9,336 nt of DNA from an uncultured Coriobacteriaceae bacterium (GTDB lineage: Bacteria > Actinomycetota > Coriobacteriia > Coriobacteriales > Eggerthellaceae). Shown here piece by piece: positions 5,012 to 9,336 of this stretch. The notes under the pieces were generated by a model. The model did no database searches. It worked only from the letters and a program-made list of their open reading frames with translations, and had not been told where the DNA came from. How positions within the stretch are numbered: position 1 is the stretch's first letter; each line of letters starts with the position of its first letter. The stretch lies in NCBI GenBank assembly GCA_902796815.1, contig CADBQL010000255.1, positions 1 through 9,336 on the forward strand, in the 5' to 3' direction. A program made the position numbers and the translations under genes.

Positions 5012-6066
5012 TCAGAGATACCGATGCCTTTCGCGGCGGCGATGAAGACGAGCTGACTGCTTTGCCGGTTCCTATAATGGAGCGCGACACTTTGTCGATT
5101 TCAGATTTTCATCAGTGTGATGAAACGCTGTCTGCGATGTCTGAGTGTAGCAAAATCGAAATGTCCCAATTCCTCTATTGTACTGGTGAGCTGGCAAAAT
5201 CTTGTGATATCAGCAAAACGTTGCTGGACTCCCAGAACAGGTCGGTTGCCCTTTCTGCACGTACGACGCATATGATTGCGTCGGTAGCGCTCGGTGATTC
5301 TCGATCGGCTTTCGATGACTTGCAAATCATCAAAACCGAATGCGACGAGGGGTTTGCATGCGCCGCGAGCGACCCAATCCTGTTCCGCACGAGCATCTTC
5401 TGCGCGTTGCTTGCAGAAGATATCCTGTCATCCCGAATTTTTGAATTTCCCGAAATAAGCAATGGCATTGACGGGCTTCCACTTGGACTCAAAGCATATT
5501 TCGGCTTCCTTCAAGCGTTGCGTATGATTCGGAAAGGCGAGGCGTCGATGGCGCTTGGTGTCGTAAGCGTATCCCAGGCGCTTCTCGGAAATCGCAAGCC
5601 TATCCCGAAGGCCTTTCTACATCTTGCAGCCGCGTCGGCATATATGGCAATCGGAAAGACGAACGAAGCGCTTGGGGAATATGTCACAGCGCGGGATATT
5701 CTTCAGAGCATAGGCGCGATTTTCCCCTTCGTAGAAATGAATTTCTCGCTGCTCGGCATGTCGCGCCATTATTGCGGAATGCATAGCAGCACGGAGTACA
5801 AGCGAATCGAAACCATGGCCCTCTTATACCATGAAGGTTGGGCAGGCTTGCGCCGTTTGTGTGGGCTCAGCGATACATTGGCATCTTTGTCGCCGGTAGC
5901 GGCAAACGTAGCTTCTCTTGCATTTCTGGGTTGGAGAAATAAGGAAATCGCCTCGCATCTGCATATTTCCGAAAATACCGTCAAACACCAATTAAGCGAA
6001 TCGTACCAGCGACTTCAAGTAAAGAGCCGCTCCGAATTGCGTTCTATATTCGATGGCGGTCTTTAG
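4978..6066 (+). CDS. LuxR-family helix-turn-helix transcriptional regulator
   Basis: This is a DNA-binding transcriptional regulator of up to 362 residues. The C-terminal 59 residues (304-362) are a LuxR/GerE-type HTH: LSPVAANVASLAFLGWRNKE, then IASHLHISENTVKHQLSESY with the recognition helix in SENTVKHQL, ending SRSELRSIF. The first 300 residues are mostly alpha-helical and soluble, with a TPR-like stretch at about 175-245 (AFLHLAAASAYMAIGKTNEA). No receiver phosphorylation site or membrane segment is seen, so the input signal is unknown. The start is uncertain: an in-frame TGA at 4975 forces it to GTG 4978 or later, with GTG 4999 and ATG 5077 as alternatives, none with a strong RBS. It lies between the fusion enzyme gene and the surface protein gene and has its own promoter. 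It probably controls one or both neighbours. Confidence 0.85.
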   Translation: MDVGRTKVGNIIRDTDAFRGGDEDELTALPVPIMERDTLSISDFHQCDETLSAMSECSKIEMSQFLYCTGELAKSCDISKTLLDSQNRSVALSARTTHMIASVALGDSRSAFDDLQIIKTECDEGFACAASDPILFRTSIFCALLAEDILSSRIFEFPEISNGIDGLPLGLKAYFGFLQALRMIRKGEASMALGVVSVSQALLGNRKPIPKAFLHLAAASAYMAIGKTNEALGEYVTARDILQSIGAIFPFVEMNFSLLGMSRHYCGMHSSTEYKRIETMALLYHEGWAGLRRLCGLSDTLASLSPVAANVASLAFLGWRNKEIASHLHISENTVKHQLSESYQRLQVKSRSELRSIFDGGL

Positions 6067-6223
6067 CCGTCTTTTACACAAGATATGGTATCGGCGAATC
6101 AAAAAAAGCACAAAGTAATGTAATTTCATAGGGCTGCTTTGAGCTAAAAGCCCAGTTCAGAGAAGTACCAAAGGCACAAAAACGCGAAAAAAAGCGCCTT
6201 ACGCGGCCGCAAAGGTAACGGTA

Positions 6224-6247
6224 CGATAACAAGCTGTATTGTTAGCG
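6224..6247. promoter_or_regulatory. Dyad 1, candidate operator or 5'UTR hairpin
   Basis: TAACAA (6227-6232) and TTGTTA (6239-6244) are perfect inverted repeats around GCTGTA. CG/CG outside extends them past one mismatch. The right half with two preceding bases, TATTGTTA, also occurs in the regulator's own promoter at 4906-4913. This fits a binding site for the adjacent LuxR-type protein, though an RNA hairpin is equally possible. Confidence 0.45.
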
Positions 6248-6249
6248 TC

Positions 6250-6278
6250 TTTCCAGTACGCCTTAAACGTACTAGAAA
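6250..6278. promoter_or_regulatory. Dyad 2, candidate operator or 5'UTR hairpin
   Basis: AGTACG (6255-6260) and CGTACT (6268-6273) flank CCTTAAA. Beyond one mismatch the arms continue as TTTC (6250-6253) with GAAA (6275-6278), giving 10 of 11 paired positions. It begins only 2 bases after dyad 1 and ends 7 bases before the RBS. No T-run follows, so it is not an intrinsic terminator. Confidence 0.45.
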
Positions 6279-6297
6279 CACAACTGGAAGGGTCCTA

Positions 6298-9200
6298 ATG
6301 AGCAACAAGGGGTCTAACCATACTCACATTTGGCAATGCGCGGGGAAAGCGGTTTTAGCTGCGGTTTTGGCGTTGTCCTTATGCCCGGGCTCTCGCGAGC
6401 TTTTCGAAAATATCGCCTTTGCAGATCCGATTGAAGATACGGGTGCGTTTGAAACCGACGCGCAAGCACCAGATGGGTCTGAGGGACAATTCGGTGAATC
6501 ACCAGAGGCTCAAGCTGAACAGGACGATTCGGGCTCAACTATGTCCGAAGGCGCTGATGGCGAGCAGGTAACCCCCGGTGATCAGGGTGATGGAGAAGCC
6601 GAAGACGATGCTGCGGATGATGCCGTAGGCGCTGGCGGCAACGCTGCAAACGACGACGCCGAGGAAGCTGGGTTTGCCGATCAGACGGATGATGCCGAGG
6701 CGGATTCGTCGGTCGAAGACGCTACGGAAGGCTCTGGTTCGGAAGATGGCAGCACATCAGGTGCCGAGATTGATGGCGAAGCGGCCGGCGATTTGGCTGC
6801 CGGCGATGCCGAGGGAGATGAATCCCAGCAAGACGAAGCAGGCCAGGATGATTCCGAAAACGCCGCTGACAACGCGGGCGAAAAGGCTGACGACAGCGCA
6901 GGCGAAAAAAACGATGGCGATGCGGATGAAAAAATCGCCGACGAGGATGGGCAAGATGATTCGGTCGTGCTTGAAGCGGATGCCGATGGCGCCCATGCAG
7001 AGCTTTCGATCGACTCTTCAGTTGAACTGCCCGAAAACGCGCAGCTGGTTGTGACTGCGCTTGTGAACCAAGTCGCGAACGAAGAAGAGGGAGAAGAGCC
7101 TCTTGCTGATGAGGAGAGCGACGCAAGCGACGATGCCGACGATGACGCCGACGATACAGACGAGTCCAGCGAAGCCGACGAAAGCGATGATGCGTCCGAC
7201 GAAGGCGATTCCGAGGAGGCGGACGAATCTGCTTCCGACGACACAGAAGAGTCGGCTTCTGGTGAAGATGAACAAAGCGGCGAAGGCGACGAGTCAGACT
7301 CCAACGCTGAGGATGATGCCGAGGCTGACGGCGGCGTCGATTCGGGTGAAGGGTTCGAAGCGGGTCATGTTGACGTCAACACGGCTTCCGACGAATCTGC
7401 GGAAGAAGATGAAACCGCCGATTCCGACATCGATGATGGGAGCGACGAAGAAGGCACAGCTGATGGAGACGAGGCCTGGGAAGATGATGGCGCAGAGGAA
7501 GATACCGCCGATGATGCTGACGGCAATGCAGCCGATGATGTCGATGCCGATGGCGCCGATGCGTTCGATCAAGGCGACGAGGTTGATGACGAGGCCGATG
7601 GTGACGAAGCGTATGACGACGAGGCCGACGCAGAGGCCAATAGCGACTCGGACGAAATAGCTGATGACGAAGCCAGCGAGGCGCTTACGGGCGCCGACGT
7701 CGTACTTGCCGGTTTGGCAAATGCGATCGAGATGTTCCTGCAGGCAGAAGTGCCCGACAATCCCATTGCCGTCAATGTCGCGCAAGCATATGTAGCTGAA
7801 GTCGTCGATGCGGACGGCAATTTGGTTCAAATTCCCCAAGACAAGGCTAAGCTCAAAATCACGATAACCGACCCCGAGCGCGTTTCGCTGTTCAGCAACG
7901 CATATGCCGTTGAGCGGACCGTTGCATCCCAAGACGACGAAGAAAACGCAGGCGCGATGTCAAAGCCGGTTTCAAGCGTGCTCAACGAGGAGTTCGCTTC
8001 AGCCGACGATGCGGCCGCAACGATTCAGTTTGCTGGCACGGCTGCTCCAGCAGCCGAAAACATCGCTTCTGATGAAGCGACGGGTGGAATCACCGCATCG
8101 CTGCAAGGTGTCAAGTCGTTGGTCGCTCTCGGCGACGCTGCGATGTCCTCCAATGGCGATGCGGCCAAGGCGGCTGCCATGATCAAGGAAGCGACTACGG
8201 GCGCGACCATCATGAAGAAGCTGGCCGGTAAGCGGGTGAGTTCCAAGGCGGCGCTTGCTGCTGGCGGTGCCGGCGGGCCGCTAAGGTCAGATCCAAAACC
8301 AGGTGTCAAAAGCACTGTTGACACGACCATTTATGGCATGACCATGAATTTGTTCGATTACGAAGCTGTTGACAACAATTCGAATCATTACGGGAACGCA
8401 TATACCGATAATTCCAGTTATTCAGGAATAAACGCCGGCAGGAACAGAAACAACCAGCTAATGTTCTATGGGTACGGAGATGGCGTATCAACAAATTCCG
8501 CCAATTATACAAGCGGAACCAATCCTGGCAACGGAATCAATCAATTTACGGGCGTCGGTACGTATAATAACAACACGGTTTATACCTTACAATTTGCGAA
8601 TCAGGGTATAGTTCAATCGAAGCTTAGCAGCGACGGATATCCATTGCTCAACACAAACGCTTCAGACAAAACAACCAATTACATTTTTGATCCGAGTGAG
8701 ACATATGATGGCTCCAACAAGAGAACAACCTATGAGAACGTTAGCGGTTTGTTCTATCTGAACAACAAAGGAACGCCCGATGAGCTGCTCACTTACGACA
8801 GCAATAAAGCATATGCTTATTATGACAGGAACCAAGGGGACAATGGGTCGTTCAAGGTATACGACGGCACTTATGACCGCAACGGCGGGAGCACTGATGG
8901 CCTGAAAGTCGGCTTTTTCCCATTTAATGACTGGTGGACTGGGTCAGGGTATCCTGAGATTAACCCCACAAGTAATGCGTGGAATTATGCTGTCAACCAT
9001 CATTTGGGAATGACACTGAACGTGCCTATGATGATGCCTTACGATGGCAAGATACGCTACTACGACGATAATGGAACTTATACCGACAGCGATATGGTGT
9101 TCAATTTCAGCGGCGACGATGACATGTGGGTTTTCGTCGACGGCAAACTCGTTCTCGATATCGGCGGTATCCATCAGCCTGTAAGCGGGACGATTAATTT

Positions 9201-9336
9201 TTCAACAGGAGAAGTAGTCATCTCCTACGGTACGGTAAACGCTCCCAACAATGGTGTTCAGGGTACGCATTACACATATCCAGCAGCAGGAATTAATGCA
9301 GCCACAGAGGAAGACAGGCTGGTAAGGGGCGATAAA
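6298..9336 (+). CDS. Large secreted acidic surface protein with fibro-slime domain (3' partial)
   Basis: The reading frame is open for 1013 codons to the window end. The ATG at 6298 has GGAAGGG at 6286-6292. Residues 1-42 are a signal peptide with a hydrophobic core (AVLAAVLALSL) and probable cleavage at AFA|DP. Residues 43 to about 222 and 262 to about 460 are low-complexity Asp/Glu/Ala/Ser/Gly sequence and probably form an extended, strongly negative stalk. Between and after them lie ordered pieces: HAELSIDSSVELPENAQLVV at 233-252 and about 461-530 with AEVVDADGNLVQIPQ. From about residue 662 the composition changes to Asn/Tyr/Thr/Gly-rich. Residues about 870-965 form a fibro-slime/PA14-like domain, with FSGDDDMWVFVDGKLVLDIG and a following GGIHQ. 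Such proteins are surface adhesins or pilus-like subunits. The C-terminus, with any sortase signal, lies outside the window. It is a likely client of the upstream signal peptidase-sortase fusion, an inference from proximity only. Confidence 0.88.
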   Translation, partial: MSNKGSNHTHIWQCAGKAVLAAVLALSLCPGSRELFENIAFADPIEDTGAFETDAQAPDGSEGQFGESPEAQAEQDDSGSTMSEGADGEQVTPGDQGDGEAEDDAADDAVGAGGNAANDDAEEAGFADQTDDAEADSSVEDATEGSGSEDGSTSGAEIDGEAAGDLAAGDAEGDESQQDEAGQDDSENAADNAGEKADDSAGEKNDGDADEKIADEDGQDDSVVLEADADGAHAELSIDSSVELPENAQLVVTALVNQVANEEEGEEPLADEESDASDDADDDADDTDESSEADESDDASDEGDSEEADESASDDTEESASGEDEQSGEGDESDSNAEDDAEADGGVDSGEGFEAGHVDVNTASDESAEEDETADSDIDDGSDEEGTADGDEAWEDDGAEEDTADDADGNAADDVDADGADAFDQGDEVDDEADGDEAYDDEADAEANSDSDEIADDEASEALTGADVVLAGLANAIEMFLQAEVPDNPIAVNVAQAYVAEVVDADGNLVQIPQDKAKLKITITDPERVSLFSNAYAVERTVASQDDEENAGAMSKPVSSVLNEEFASADDAAATIQFAGTAAPAAENIASDEATGGITASLQGVKSLVALGDAAMSSNGDAAKAAAMIKEATTGATIMKKLAGKRVSSKAALAAGGAGGPLRSDPKPGVKSTVDTTIYGMTMNLFDYEAVDNNSNHYGNAYTDNSSYSGINAGRNRNNQLMFYGYGDGVSTNSANYTSGTNPGNGINQFTGVGTYNNNTVYTLQFANQGIVQSKLSSDGYPLLNTNASDKTTNYIFDPSETYDGSNKRTTYENVSGLFYLNNKGTPDELLTYDSNKAYAYYDRNQGDNGSFKVYDGTYDRNGGSTDGLKVGFFPFNDWWTGSGYPEINPTSNAWNYAVNHHLGMTLNVPMMMPYDGKIRYYDDNGTYTDSDMVFNFSGDDDMWVFVDGKLVLDIGGIHQPVSGTINFSTGEVVISYGTVNAPNNGVQGTHYTYPAAGINAATEEDRLVRGDK

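Larger units (their letters stand above)
6067..6297 (+). other. Intergenic control region before the surface protein gene
   Basis: These 231 bases hold no gene. A short stem GGGCT (6131-6135) with AGCCC (6149-6153) and several A-runs are visible. TACGAT at 6222-6227 is a possible -10, but its -35 (TTACGC at 6199-6204) is poor, so no promoter is assigned firmly. Two adjacent dyads occupy 6224-6278. The RBS GGAAGGG is at 6286-6292, 5 bases before the ATG. No strong terminator is apparent after the regulator gene, so some read-through is possible. Confidence 0.5.

Noticed and set aside
6131..6153. Terminator after the regulator gene
   Set aside because: The stem GGGCT/AGCCC has only 5 pairs, a 13-base loop and no T-run.
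6674..7660. Plus-strand ORFs rich in Met, Arg, Lys and Thr within the acidic gene
   Set aside because: These are frame-shifted readings of the same low-complexity codons. The frame starting at 6298 has a signal peptide and a recognisable domain.
6681..7932. Long antisense ORFs, partly very hydrophobic (7294-7932) or Ser-rich (6681-7304)
   Set aside because: They are mirror images of GAT/GAC/GAA/GCC codons in the acidic protein: the reverse strand reads as Ile/Val/Phe/Gly or Ser. They have no RBS or family motif.
6298..8280. DNA-level tandem repeat in the acidic region
   Set aside because: The amino acid composition is repetitive, but no clean DNA unit recurs. Codons vary between GAT and GAC and between GCC and GCT, so it is low complexity rather than a tandem array.

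Overview
The window looks like a chromosomal segment from a moderately high-GC, Gram-positive gut-type actinobacterium. Coriobacteriia/Eggerthellales is my best guess. The grounds are an ECF transporter, a LuxR-type regulator with a helical N-terminal part, a class B sortase and a fibro-slime surface protein, together with ATG/GTG starts and Asp/Ala-rich coding. This is a judgement from content, not from a database match. Every supported gene lies on the + strand.

Region 1 (1-1787) is the distal end of an ECF-type vitamin or metal uptake operon. It holds the last 17 codons of an upstream gene, overlapping by 4 bases an EcfA ATPase with an atypical ABC signature, then a structured 138-base gap, then the transmembrane coupling protein EcfT. 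No S component is visible, so the substrate is unknown.

Region 2 (1788-3208) is a two-gene DNA repair cassette. It encodes a short Cys-containing O6-alkylguanine alkyltransferase-like protein overlapping by 13 bases an intact endonuclease IV. It is bracketed by two copies of an unusual 102-bp, almost fully palindromic element with 28-32 bp identical termini. The left copy carries an extra tandem 46-bp arm. The right copy provides the last two codons and the stop codon of the endonuclease gene. A -10-like box follows each element closely.

Region 3 (3209-9336) looks like a cell-surface assembly locus. One long ORF fuses an ER/archaeal-type (SipW-like) signal peptidase I to a class B sortase, with three membrane segments that would place both active sites outside the cell. 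A LuxR-family regulator follows with its own promoter. An intergenic region with two back-to-back dyads then leads into a very large secreted protein that runs off the window (1013 codons seen). That protein has a signal peptide, about 380 residues of Asp/Glu/Ala/Ser/Gly-rich sequence in two blocks, and a fibro-slime/PA14-like domain. The simple model is a regulator controlling a surface or pilus-like protein that the fusion enzyme processes and anchors. The missing C-terminus, where a sorting signal would lie, is the key unknown.

The most interesting items are the signal peptidase-sortase fusion, the 102-bp hairpin elements around the repair cassette, and the dyads whose half-site TATTGTTA recurs in the regulator's own promoter.
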